Source: Lampris incognitus (lineage: Eukaryota > Chordata > Actinopteri > Lampriformes > Lampridae). From it: a stretch of 64,000 bases of DNA. The stretch is taken from positions 23,430,895 through 23,494,894 of the forward strand of contig NC_079224.1 of NCBI RefSeq assembly GCF_029633865.1, in the 5' to 3' direction. Positions 1-10,897 of the stretch are shown in pieces. Each line of letters starts with the position of its first letter. Within the stretch, counting starts at the first letter, position 1. Made by a program: the position numbers and the translations under genes. The notes under the pieces are model-generated. The model had not been told where the DNA came from, did not search any database, and worked only from the letters and a program-made list of their open reading frames with translations.

Positions 1-364
1 TCCCAGCCTCCCACTCTCATATGAAGGAACAGAAACAGGAATAACGTAGAGAAATAATGTCCTGATTGATTGAATCCGATTTGTCTTGCTGTACTATATG
101 TAGGCAATGTATATGAAAAATGCATTTAATCAGTCCGCGCAACCACATAATATAAAAAATAGTGTAGCGATGAAATCTGCCGTCATTATGTAATTTAGTC
201 AGGCGATTGAAGCTTATAAGGAATTCCCCCATTTACAGATCAACTGCATTAACATTACAATCTTCATTGGTAAGAAAATTGGCAAAATGCATTTTTTTCT
301 GCACCCCCACCACTATTCTCTCTGAGCCTCTCCCTCATACTCCATCACTTGGTATTACCTATTC

Positions 365-447
365 CACAAAATAGAACCGGAGTCCTTAGACTTGCTTGTC
401 TCAAAGATTAAGCCATGCGGATCTAAGGACTCCGGTTCTATTTTGTG
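365..447. repeat. Inverted repeat, 26-bp arms
   Basis: The arms at 365-390 and 422-447 are exact reverse complements around a 31-base spacer. The left arm reads CACAAAATAGAACCGGAGTC onward. It is the first of three hairpins within 330 bp. It may be a small palindromic MITE or a template-switch product; no transposase or clear target duplication is visible. Confidence 0.85.
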
Positions 448-507
448 AGTTTTCTTCTTTGAACTGGAGCCTTATTCCGTTATTCCTGGCTGAGGTATTC
501 AGGCAAC

Positions 508-635
508 CTGGTAGAAGTTGAGGATGGCTGCTAGGGCTCCTCCCTGCAGGAGTGGGGATCGGACCAGTGTGATGAGCTGTCCGATCCCCACTCCTGCAGG
601 GAGGAGCCCTAGCAGCCATCCTCAACTTCTACCAG
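508..635. repeat. Long perfect palindrome, 57-bp arms
   Basis: The arms at 508-564 and 579-635 match as exact reverse complements over all 57 bases, around a 14-base spacer. The arms are GC-rich and would form a very stable hairpin in RNA or single-stranded DNA. Perfect identity means recent origin or continuing gene conversion. No coding capacity is seen. Confidence 0.9.
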
Positions 636-663
636 CTAAGCTATTCAACTGAAAATGTGTCAG

Positions 664-690
664 TGGAAGTAGGTTTAGTACCTACTTCCA
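664..690. repeat. Short palindrome, 11-bp arms
   Basis: TGGAAGTAGGT at 664-674 is repeated as its reverse complement at 680-690 around five bases. It lies 28 bases right of the 57-bp palindrome and is the third hairpin in the series. Confidence 0.75.
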
Positions 691-1356
691 TTCACAAAAT
701 TAAGATTCAAAAGTATGTATCAATCAAACAATGATTGACTCATATTGTTCTGTTCCCAGCAAAGTCTCACAACACTTGTGCGCATCTATGACTATTATGT
801 CCTTGTTACAGCAGAACATCAGACTGGAATTAAAGTGATCGGAAGGTGCAGCGGTTGTTGTTTACCCATACTAACCAGAGAAAAGGTCCCCGTTGCTGTA
901 GGCTTTACTCCGGCCCTCCTCGCCACTGGGCACGGCCGACACCTGTTTGGCCGAGGTGCATCCCATCTCCTCCTCAGCTGCTCTCCTCACCCGCGAGCAT
1001 CACAGGCTGACCTAGGGAGGTAGACACAGGGGGGGAGGAGGACAGTATATTGAATCAGGTTGCCCCTGGCAACACGATGAAAGATGTAAAGTGTGTTCCT
1101 ATAGATGATTAATTAGTCATGAGGCGCTCCACCCTGCACCGCCAGTCAAAGCTTGAACCCATTGTAGGAGAGATGACAAAATTAAGCGTTAGCCGGTTTT
1201 TCTTTAATCGCGTACACTGCGTGCGTGAGAGGTAGTGCCTTGGGCAGACCAATCACCACACACCATGGTGCCAGCTGCACCGCAGACAATAGGCCTTTTT
1301 CAAGCAATTTGCGATGCCCCGTCCGTGCCAACACGCCGGATAAATGTATTAGCGAA

Positions 1357-1391
1357 TGTGTGTGTGTGTGTGTGTGTGGGGGGGGGGGGGG
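1357..1391. repeat. (TG)n followed by a G run
   Basis: A run of about 11 TG units passes directly into 14 consecutive G. It is a simple repeat, prone to length change and to assembly error. Confidence 0.9.
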
Positions 1392-1531
1392 TGTCCTGTG
1401 CCACTCAGAGAATTAAAACGTGTCAGCGTGCTAATACTCTCTTCATCGGTCTGGAAGGGCCACAGCATTTAAAGAGGTTTCATCGGCGACAACTGAATGT
1501 GTGTTGTGATAGAAAGATTGATGGCAATGAA

Positions 1532-1532
<1 letters not shown>

Positions 1533-1622
<90 letters not shown>
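1533..1622. repeat. (CA)n microsatellite, about 45 units
   Basis: A near-perfect CA dinucleotide array of about 90 bases. It creates histidine-threonine open frames that are not genes. Confidence 0.97.
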
Positions 1623-1623
<1 letters not shown>

Positions 1624-2558
1624 GTATTTTGAATTCTGAATTACAAAGTGAAGACTGGGATTGTGATCTCGCTAAAGCGCACAGCTGCGTCCAGCTGCAG
1701 AGTCAGCTGTTTTTGTCACGTCTCAACATCCCGATACAGCATTTTAAATGTGTGTAACATGGATAAAGAGATTCTGGGATAGCTCGCCACCCAGCTCACA
1801 CCAATAGGCTATAGGCTATTTCACGTACGTTTTAGGCTCTCGCATAATAAGGTGAAAGAGCGTGAGATAGCTCCATCCGATCCGGTGTAGCAAATGCCAT
1901 TGTAGATTTCATTTATCTAGCGTGTGGTAACGTTAATTGTCAAACGCTTTATACAGTCGACAACAGAATTATGTTTGTAGATCAGCCATTCCATTTTCTC
2001 CTGGCACCACGATATCAGACAGACGGGAACAAACAATGGATAACCAAACAGACACTGCAACAAGAGAGACAAAATTACCATTTTGCACAGGATCTGCCCA
2101 TGGATCCTCTGCGCCGTTGTGGTTTTTAATCTAAAGTGGCTTTAGTCGAGACTGAAGGCGGGCGTCCGCATCGGGAGACCGCATCTGCATCTCCCCTTTC
2201 TCTCCACGGTCATTAGATCCAGATCCAGAGACGTAGTCCGTCTGGCTCGCCGCGGGCCCACTGTCTGGTCTGCTGAATATCACAGCCTGCTATTACGTGG
2301 AGAGGTGGATTAAAAAAAAATTCCCATGAAAATGTTGTTTAAAAAAAAAGAGAAAAAAGAAAAAGAAAACAATCATCGGAAATGGCAGATTATTATTGGT
2401 GTTTTTTTTTGTTACATACAAGAACACGCAAAAAACGCCCCGTTCATTCAATAAAATAGTTACACTGGATTTTTAAAAGCGTCGCGGCTCTGTAATACTA
2501 TATCCCATCGCGTTGACAACAGATTGACTATACGGTTACAACAGTAAAGCATTAGTTG

Positions 2559-2703
2559 CCAATCGGAACGTATTCTCTGACGCACCGGAGACTTCCGGCC
2601 AGCTCATTCAACCTACATCTCCGTAGTTGACAGCTTCAAAAAAACAAAAAAAGAAGCGTAAATCCACATCTCCTGCTTCGCTTCTAGAGATCATTGATCC
2701 AAG
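2559..2703 (+). promoter_or_regulatory. Probable sec22b promoter and 5' UTR
   Basis: A CCAAT box lies at 2559-2563 and an ETS-type ACTTCCGG site at 2591-2598, both common in TATA-less housekeeping promoters. The start codon context (CCAAGATGG) also resembles a YY1 element and has the favourable A at -3 and G at +4. The transcription start cannot be fixed from sequence alone. Confidence 0.5.
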
Positions 2704-4236
2704 ATGGTTTCACTTACAATGATCGCCCGTGTGGCAGACGGACTACCGCTCGCTGCGTCAATGCAAGAGGACGAACAGGTAATGGATGGAAAGGTGGAGC
2801 TGACACGCCAATTTAATTTAACCACTTCTAATTTGCTTCACACGAGAAATGCGTATAAGTGAAGGCTTGATCGAGTTACCTTTACACGGTTTTTTTTTTT
2901 AGTAACCATGTCGGCCGCTAGGATTCAACTGTGAACCACATGAAGTGTTAACATTCTAATCTGTTGTAACATACTTGTTAGTCAGGGAGAGACCTCCAAC
3001 AATACCAGAATCAAGCCAAACAGCTCTTCCGTAAACTGAACGCCCAAAGTCCAACTCGCTGCACGCTGGAGGCGAGGGACATGGCCTTCCAGTGAGTAAA
3101 CGCAAATACAAAGCTACCTACTGTTTTTCTTTTCCTGCAGATATACAGTGAAATGTATTCTGAAACATGTAGATTACAAGAGGATTCACATTCTATCCTT
3201 ATTGAGGTGGTGAAGAAAAACTGTGGCAAAAAAATGATACTTATTCGACTTGTTGCTTTAGGAGAGTATCTATGATTGCCAACAACCACTGCTTCCATCT
3301 GTCTGTTGTCGTGCGTTGGTCTTCTGGTTTGCAGCTATTTGATAGAACATGGTGTATGCTACCTGGCCTTGTGTGAAGCCTCATTTCCCAAGAAGATGGC
3401 TTTTGGGTACCTTGAAGATCTCCAAACTGAGTTCCATGATCAGTATGGGAAGAAAGTGCCCACAGTATCACGCCCATACTCTTTCATCGAATTTGGTAAG
3501 TTAAGTTTGCTTTAAAATTTGATACAATCAAGAGATGGAAAAACATATGTGGTCTGAAAAAGAAGTGGCCATTAGTTAGTTTAATACATGTAAGGCTTTG
3601 GAGTGGACATTGCATTGGAGCTTTTATATTGATTAAAGTCGTAAGCAGAAACTATAGGCTGATAGATCCCAATTTTGAACTCGGATCAACCGTTCACTAT
3701 TGTAGATACCTATATCCAAAGGACAAAGAAGTCATACATTGACAGCAGAGCCAGGAGAAACCTAGGCAGCATCAACACAGAGCTACAGGATGTCCAGAGA
3801 ATTATGGTGGCAAACATTGAGGAAGTTCTGCAACGTGGAGAAGCCCTTTCTGGCAAGTACACTGACCTGGCTAGAGTTGCCTTACAAAACAGGTTTTACA
3901 TTTCCAAGGAACTCCGTGCCAACACTGTAATAGCTCGCACATGCTCACTTTACACCATTTTTGATAATTCATAGAAATCATCATTGCTGTCTTTGAATTT
4001 AAATGTACTTCCATTTTTAGTAATATACTAATGTTACACCATAGAAATATCCGTTGCCTCTATGCTTTGTTTTCCTTTCAGCTCTCGACACAAAAGCCAG
4101 CAATCTATCCAACCTCTCAAAGAAGTATCGCAGTGATGCCAAATATCTCAATACCCGTTCTACCTATGCAAAGGTGGCTGCTGGAGCAGTGTTCTTTATC
4201 ACTCTCATCATCTATGTACGTTTCTGGTGGCTCTGA
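2704..4236 (+). CDS. sec22b: Vesicle-trafficking R-SNARE Sec22b
   Basis: Sec22b is a tail-anchored SNARE for membrane fusion between ER and Golgi. Five exons join in frame: 2704-2778, 2982-3091, 3335-3495, 3706-3852 and 4082-4236, giving 215 residues, the usual family length. The N-terminal longin domain (about 1-120) begins [19 protein letters not shown] and contains [15 protein letters not shown]. The SNARE helix (about 135-195) includes [20 protein letters not shown] and an arginine near 159 that fits the zero layer. A hydrophobic C-terminal anchor ends YVRFWWL. Four introns have AG acceptors and three have GT donors; the fourth donor, after 3852, is GC (CTG|GCAAGT), and only this junction keeps the frame. 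The gene is convergent with imp3. Fish often have two sec22b paralogues, and I cannot say which this is. Confidence 0.96.
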
Positions 4237-6575
4237 TGAAGAAGAAGAAAAAAAAAGACTTTCAAACATGGAAAGTTGGCCGTTTGTCCCAATTAAGAAA
4301 CAACTGTTTACCTGTTTAACATTTCCATTTATATCGTTAAACCTCAGTTCTGAATTGGGTGCCTTGTGAAGTTAGTTTGTCCATGTAAAGGAGTGGAATC
4401 ACTTTCTATGCTTTTTCTAACTCGAATTGCCTTCATGTGTATATAAATGTGTGACACACACACACACACACACAACGAGCCATATATCTGTCACCGGTGT
4501 TCTCTACATATGAAAGCAAATATTGCCCATCTAGACATGTCAGTAATTTAAGTGTTCATGCGCAATTACACATGGACATTCAAAATGTAAATCAATTAAG
4601 AGTGTAGAGAAATAGAACACTTCCATCTAATAATACTGGAGCTTTAACAGGAGGTATTGGAGTAATTATCTATGTTTACATGGGGGGGAGGGGTTATTTT
4701 AAAGTTTCACTGTGAAGAGGCCATCTATCCATACTTAAGTCTTAATGTGTGAATTGTCTTGCCATGCAATGGCTAAATAGCTGTTTACAAAATGTACAAA
4801 ATTGTAAGAATTGTTTAAAATAGACATTTACTGAACATGAGGACCTGTATCACAATTCTTTGTATGAGACAACAGGCATGTTTAATCAATGTCAACAATA
4901 CTAATTTCTCCCTTAAAAAAATGCTCCAACAAGCACTCTCCCCATCATATACTTTTCAACCATGATGAAACCAGTTCATATTTACAAAAGCAAATTTTAT
5001 TGTACAAAAACAACCTTGTTTGAGTTACAAGAGAAAGGAGGGTCCACGTGTAGACTGAAGAGCTGCAGTGCCAAGGTGATGGCCGCTTGGTGGTGCAACT
5101 GGAAAGCTGAATATTAGAGAGGCATGCTTACTGAACGTGAAGGATAACCATATTTTTTCAGTTACATTTGTGACCTATCCCTATTGCAAGAAATGGCAAC
5201 ACATTGCCCTGCCTGAGCCCGTCATGTGTGTGTATATTTGGACTGCACAGACATAAATATGAGTTTTCTGGCTAAATTAGTATAGCTATAAAAGTGAATT
5301 CAAACTTCCATCCATCCATCCACTATCCAAACTGCTTATCCTACCCAGGGTGGCGGGGATGCTGCAGCCTATCCCAGCAGTCATTGGGCAGGCAGGCAAA
5401 CATGGTAGAGACAAAAATCAGTGGTTTGTTGAACTTTTTCAATACAGACCACAGTGACAAAACGTAAAAGGAGCAAATTTATAGCAATTAGAGTAAAATA
5501 CCTTTACTAACCACTAACTGTCAATATCCATAAAGGCAAAACTGGCATTTTTAACCTAAGCCTTATTTTTCTATTGTTAAGACTCAGATCGAACAATGGG
5601 TAGCAGAGTCTTATCAACTAATTCAGTACTTGAACAAGCTCGCATCAGCTGACAGTTGCACACCAAGCATCAATATAATCCTTTACAGCAATAGCACTCA
5701 CCAAAATAACATCTATCCAAAGAGCTGTTTTTTGACACAAACAGGCTCTGAATAATTTGAGAACAGTAAAGAGCCTTAGCCACCATACCAGTCATGAAAT
5801 TATATAGATATTAGTCCATTTCTAACCCGGAGGTTGTTACAGGAGGATCATCATCCATCACTGTGCTGGTTGTATAGACTATCTTTTCATAATGGAAGGT
5901 GTTTTCAGACACTTTTCAACACATCCTGAGCCTGTTGGTGCTTCAAAAGAGCTCCTTTAGTTGACGTCATTATGTGAGTGCTATTGCCCCGAAGGATTAC
6001 ATTGCAGCCTAGTGCACAGCAGTCGGCTGATGCAAGCTTGCTCAATACTGAATCAGTTTAAAAGATTCTGCTACCCATCCCTTGGTTTGACTCTCAATGA
6101 CACGAATATGGAGCTTATGTTAAAAAAATATCAGATTTTCCCTTTAAGCAGCACCTTTGTTGCCATGCAAAAGAGTAATGTAAAAAAATTGTTTTACCTG
6201 GGAATGGACTCAAAAGAGTAATGTAATCTAGCATAAAACACAGCAGCATCTATTCCCCTAGATCTGTCTGTCACTGGCACCGTCATCATCAGAGCCTCCC
6301 AACTACAGATGCTGCTGTACTCACCAATAGGGAATCAAGTGAGTCGGACACCTGATCCCCCTGTTCCCCCAAATCTACATTTGTTATTTGTCTATGTGGC
6401 AGCTCTCAGTTGTGTTTTCACAGCATAAAAAAATAAAAGTGTTTGAGTTGCTCGGGGTTTAGCTGTGACTGACTGTTGACGAGTTCGTATTCCTGGCATT
6501 CATATTACTGTTACTCTTTTAACACATTTCTGTGCTGCTCCCCGTGACTGATGGGTGGATCACAGAGATTCGGAT
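4237..6575. other. Convergent 3' region between sec22b and imp3
   Basis: This holds the 3' UTRs of the two convergent genes and spacer DNA. A minus-strand AATAAA (TTTATT at 4996-5001) could end a long imp3 transcript, which is a weak inference. A short CA run lies at about 4453-4474 and a SINE fragment at 5308-5392. No other coding exon was recognised. Confidence 0.5.
5308..5392 (-). mobile_element. V-SINE 3'-end fragment
   Basis: The sequence CCATCCATCCATCCAC, then GCAGCCTATCCCAGCAGTCA and a GGGCAGGCAGG end, is the reverse complement of the SINE 3' part seen complete at 53393-53775. It is 5'-truncated and diverged. Confidence 0.75.
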
Positions 6576-7111
6576 TTACACCACCAGATCAAAGTCATCC
6601 CTCTGCAAAAGAAAGTTAACATCATTAGGCTTATTACTTTTTAGGTAAAGAACAATGTGCTCAAGGGTGCAACTGCAATACATTCACTTCAACACTTAAA
6701 ATATTTTGACATAGCAAAGAAACAAAATTGTCACCTCATCATTGTAATTCATGACATGCTGCTTGATCTTGGAAGAGTCCACCCATGTCACAAAATCTTC
6801 CATATTTCTAGAAAAAAAAAATGTAACGGACAGCAAAATTTGGAACAAGGTTCAACAATGGTTAAAAGAAAAACTCAAACAAGGCCAAACAAAATAAAAC
6901 ACCAACCTTGTGACAAGGAATGCTGGGTCTGTGACTATTTCTGGCCCGACACGTACATCTGAGACTGAGTCAAGGACACAACAGAGCCCCCCCCTCCACA
7001 CACACACACACACACACACATCCCACTTCAGCATCTACAACATCTAACCTGCTAACTTTAAGGCAAATGGTAGATCAAATGCATAGCAACTGCATCCACT
7101 TCCCTGAGAGA

Positions 7112-7142
<31 letters not shown>

Positions 7143-10100
7143 ACAGTGAAGGATACGGCCCTGTTCAATAAAAGTGATGGCTGTCTTCAGGTTCTGAGCC
7201 ATATGCAGATTCAACATGATGCTTGGAAGCCTTCTCCTGAGGGATCACACAATATATCAAAGTCTGAGGGTGAGGAAACGGACCAAGGGCTTTTGGATTT
7301 TGGCATCAACTGATGAACTGTCAGGTAGTGTTTTAATACTGAACTCTGCATCATCAGTTTGCTATTAAAAGCTGTGTCATATTTCAGCTTTCCTGAAGTA
7401 CAATATGACCAGTGAATATCAGCAGAAGTTGCTGAATGTTATGTTTTGATTGGAAAAAAGTACCCCAACTCATATTTCTGCATTCTAAAACTCAGGAGTT
7501 GCACCAGCTGTCTTTTGTTGTTGTTTGATGCTGCTTAAATATTTGGCTCACAGTTGCAGCAAACTATTCAGCAAATATTTACTGAGGTTGCTCAAGAATG
7601 GTAGCTCAACAAATGTGCTGTATATCCACTACCTTTCTATTTGAATTTGTTTTTCCCTTTATTTTCATTTGCTGCTCACATTGCTGAACAATAGAGGTCA
7701 CAATTCAAGTAAATTTAAACACAGCATCTTTAATTTGCACTCCAACGACTGTGTAGTAGAACTGTGTAGTAGTCTGGGCTGCATTGTTAACAATAACACA
7801 TGCTGACAGGACAGGGTGTTGGCTGATTTACCTGCAGAACGAAGATGCTGTGACTTTCTCTGTGAGGGCAAGGTTTTCTTTGGTGGGGATGAGACCTATG
7901 CTGTACCTTCAACAAGGAACAATCAGAATATCAATTTCAATGTCAACATATTGCTATAGTGTTCATTATACAGAGGGCCCTGGGGCATCAAGGTGGGTTA
8001 CGAGTGGGGAAAAGACAAGAGGCAGGGATTTGCCTGTCATCCAATAATATACAAGAGCCAATTCTATTAGCCAATTAAGTTTGGATATTCAAGAAATGTG
8101 ACTTCATGTGTTTCTCACATAGATTAAATTAAAGCTAACAATATTACGAAAAATATTAAAAAAAAGGCACTAGAAGGAAAATGACTGATAATGGCAATGA
8201 CTGCACGGATGACAGAAATGATGCAGGTGTAATACTGTTCATTATGTATGAACCTAATAGTAGTCACACAGTGGTGAGGATGAGTAAAGTCCTGATTAAA
8301 ACTGAGTGTGTGTAGAGAAGGGATTTCTTGGATGTCAGCACTTGAGTGTTAAATCTTCTGGAGAGGTCCAGAGCCTAGTTTAATGGACCATGTGTGATGG
8401 ATGCTGCCCACTTGAAAATCTCAATGACATCTAGCTCAACTCTTTTCCCCTAACATCCATTATTTGAACACACCGTCTCCCCAAACAAGCTTAATACAGT
8501 CAGTTAAGACTCTAGATATTAATAAATATCCAAGATATTTCGATACAGTTGATGAATCATAAACATCAGTGCTGCACAACTACTTTGCAGGTATTTTTTG
8601 TAGCATCTTTACAATATGCCATGTGATTTTTTTTTAAGGAGTAAAGTTACATTATTTTAAGGAGTAAAGGGGCACGGCGGTCGCCTCACAGCGAGAAGGT
8701 CCTGGGTTTGAGCCCCAGGGTAGTCCAACCTTGGGGGTTGTCCCGGGTTGTCCTCTGTGTGGAGTTTGCATGTTCTCCCCATGTCTGCATGGGTTTCCTC
8801 CAGATGCTACGGTTTCCTCCCACAGTCCAGAGACATGTAAGTCAGGTGAATCGGCTGTACTAAATTGTCCCTAGGTGTGTGTGTGTGTCGGCCTAGTGGC
8901 CTATCCAGGGTATCTCCCCGCCTGCCGCCTAATGACTGCTGGGATAGGCTCCAGCATCCTCGTAACCCTGAGACCAGGATAAGCGGTTTGGCTAATGGAT
9001 GGATGAATGGATGGTAAAGTGTCAAACAATGAGGGGGAACTGTGAAAAAATATACTGCTTAGGTGGAATTGACTCTACTACTACTTTTGGCTGCTCCCGT
9101 TAGGGGTCGCCACAGCAGCTCATCCGTTTCCAATTCTCCCTGTCCTCTGCATCTTCCTCTGTCACACCAGCCACCTGCATGTCCTCCCTCACCACACCCA
9201 TAAACCTCCTCTTTGGCCTTCCTCTTTTCCTCTTCCTTGGCAGCTCCATATTCAGTGTCATTCTCCCACTATACCCAGTATCTCTCCTCCACACAAGTGC
9301 AAGCCATCTCAATCTTGCCTCTCTTGCTTTGTCTCCAAACTGTCCAACCTCAGCTGTCCCTCTAATATAATTTAATTTAATTAGGTGGAATTAAATATGC
9401 AACCAAATGGCTTTTGAGAGCACACAGTTGGGTCAAATTGATGCAACATTTTAGTTGACCAGGCCACATTAAAGCTAACCAACTTTTGTGGCTCACGCAG
9501 TACTGAGCTGAGGTTTTAAGATGTCACTCTGAAGACTTGGTCAGCTGTATGTCACAATGTGCCGAAACCAGACAAATGAGGATGTACTCACAGCTTCTCC
9601 AGGAGCTGAGATGTACTCTGAGCTCTGAATCCATCTTTCTCATCAACGTCACGGATCTTCCGGGCCAGATCTCTTATGTTACGGCTCAGTTTATTGTACC
9701 TAGGACATGGGGTAAAATAAATACTTTTAGCACTAACCTTCTACAATGCCTACAGTGTAATGTCGAATTTAGAGGACAGTCACAGTCTGACAATATGGGA
9801 AATTGGTCTGTCTGCCTGACTGCTGTATAGATTTGCGTGATAACTGCTACTAGAGAGCGAGAGAGAGAAATATTGGGCTAGTGTCTGATTAAAAAACATT
9901 TGGCTGTCAATTTTTAGAGATTCCTGTTGCAAGTTCAACTATTATTAGTATATTTGACTTCCAGCTTTGCAAGGAACTATACTCGGAATTTCCACCCTGA
10001 CATGGCTAACAATCATGCCACAGCGAGGGAACTGTATAATATTGAAAATGGAAGAGACAACATGATAAGAACTATAGATGAGTTAAGCTAGCTAACATTA

Positions 10101-10260
10101 GCCAAAGGAATCGATGCACTCACTTTGTGTAGTCCTCTCTTTTCTCTATGTGAAATCTCCGTAACACTTTAACTTCATGCAAGTTGTTATCCACTTCCCA
10201 ATTGATGAAGTCTACCTTCTTCAACAGTTTCTGTTCGTGGAATTTCAGTTTCCGAACCAT
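6576..10260 (-). CDS. imp3: U3 snoRNP protein IMP3
   Basis: IMP3 is the S4-like RNA-binding subunit of the nucleolar MPP10 complex, which helps U3 snoRNA pair with pre-rRNA during 18S processing. On the minus strand seven coding exons join in frame: 10260-10124, 9699-9592, 7906-7832, 7236-7157, 6958-6907, 6807-6735 and 6602-6576. They give 183 residues against 184 in human. The product starts [18 protein letters not shown], contains ASSFCRRRLPS and the S4-type stretch [17 protein letters not shown], and ends RDDFDLVV before TAA. All introns are GT-AG. The upstream in-frame GTG at 10344 was rejected as start because family homology begins at the ATG at 10260. The large intron 7907-9591 hosts a SINE and a LINE tail. 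To my knowledge the human gene is intronless. Confidence 0.96.
6997..7140. repeat. Two CA microsatellites in an imp3 intron
   Basis: CA arrays lie at about 6997-7020 and 7112-7140, on both sides of 90 bases of unique DNA, in the intron between imp3 exons 4 and 5. They create no coding change. Confidence 0.9.
8670..9014 (+). mobile_element. V-SINE (tRNA-derived) insertion
   Basis: It has the conserved V-domain core (GTGTGGAGTTTGCATGTTCT, then GGTTTCCTCCCACAGTCCA), the spacer CTAAATTGTCCCTAGGTGTG, and a 3' part AGGATAAGCGGTTTGG followed by GGATGG repeats. The tRNA-like head is shortened, with box A mostly lost. It lies in the large imp3 intron, antisense to the gene. Confidence 0.88.
9073..9366 (-). 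mobile_element. 5'-truncated RTE-like LINE, 3' end
   Basis: On the minus strand a frame reads [19 protein letters not shown] and ends SCCGDP, the C-terminus of an RTE-type reverse transcriptase, followed by a short (TAG)n tail. The same end is found at 38045-38234, so both belong to one family. Only the last 290 bases are present. It lies in the large imp3 intron. Confidence 0.85.
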
Positions 10261-10350
10261 CTTGAATAACGTCTGTAAAGCACAAACCAGCCTAATGACA
10301 AGATCACACACAAGACCTCCCTGCGAGACAAGTACAGGAACCACGTGTTA
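10261..10350 (-). promoter_or_regulatory. imp3 5' region with E-box
   Basis: A canonical CACGTG E-box lies at 10342-10347, 82 bases upstream of the imp3 start codon. Ribosome-biogenesis genes are often Myc targets through this motif; that it works here is inference. No TATA box is seen. Confidence 0.4.
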
Positions 10351-10736
10351 TTTTCTTCGTTGCCAGTCGAATGAATGAATATCGGGTCGACGGGGCCTAC
10401 AGCGCCACCTACCATAAACGCTCATCCTCTGCAAATTCACATATCTTTTGCTCAAATTAACGTGGTTTGCTATCAATTTGGGTTTTTTAAAACCACGCTC
10501 GCAATATTGGTTGTTCCGTGGAGAGTGTACATATAGCTTTTTTTTTCTGAGCGATAGCGTCTTTTCCCAGTTGTTCCCAATGAGGAGAGAGCGTGTGCGG
10601 CCGCCTTGAGAATACCGCTTCACCCGCTGTCTTTTTTTCGGAGCGCTCCGATTATTTCGGCTGCTCCGACCGCTTCTATTTGAAAATCTCTGGACTTTTC
10701 AGAAAGGTGTCGTCACGGTCACGCCTTTTCAGGCAA

Positions 10737-10897
10737 CCAATCATAAGGCTGATGGGGCGGGACTCGTCACCCTGGCAACCAAGAAAATGGAGGCGATGAT
10801 GGTGCCTGTATCGTTGTCTCCGACAGATCGTACCATGCCCCCACATCCTCCTTGTTCTGTCAGACTGAGCGGTGACAACATACAACTTCCGCTGTAA
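10737..10897 (+). promoter_or_regulatory. Possible promoter and first exon of an unknown + strand gene
   Basis: CCAAT (10737-10741), a GGGGCGGG GC box (10754-10761) and an RFX X-box-like GTCACCCTGGCAAC (10766-10779) stand in order, just before an ATG at 10787. That ATG opens a 36-codon frame, MEAMMVPVSLSPTDR onward, to a TAA at 10895-10897. AGCG|GTGACA could be a donor. I recognise no family, and no downstream exon was found, so it may instead be extra imp3 promoter sequence. Confidence 0.3.

Larger units (their letters stand above)
1..2558. other. Intergenic DNA left of sec22b
   Basis: No reading frame here resembles a protein I recognise, and the open frames are short and overlap simple repeats. 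The stretch holds three adjacent hairpins (365-690), a GT/G run (1357-1391), a long CA array (1533-1622) and A-rich DNA near 2310-2410. The last part runs into the sec22b promoter. Confidence 0.6.

Noticed and set aside
1235-1757. Open frames rich in histidine-threonine over the CA array
   Set aside because: They are produced entirely by (CA)n and have no family or splice support. The same applies at 15582-15920 and 42935-43426.
9179-9370. Plus-strand hydrophobic frame [20 protein letters not shown]
   Set aside because: It is antisense to the RTE-like LINE C-terminus. The same shadow appears at 37924-38109.
10258-10344. Upstream extension of imp3 starting MVPVLVSQ
   Set aside because: It starts with a GTG-type codon or weak context; family similarity begins exactly at [10 protein letters not shown] (10260).
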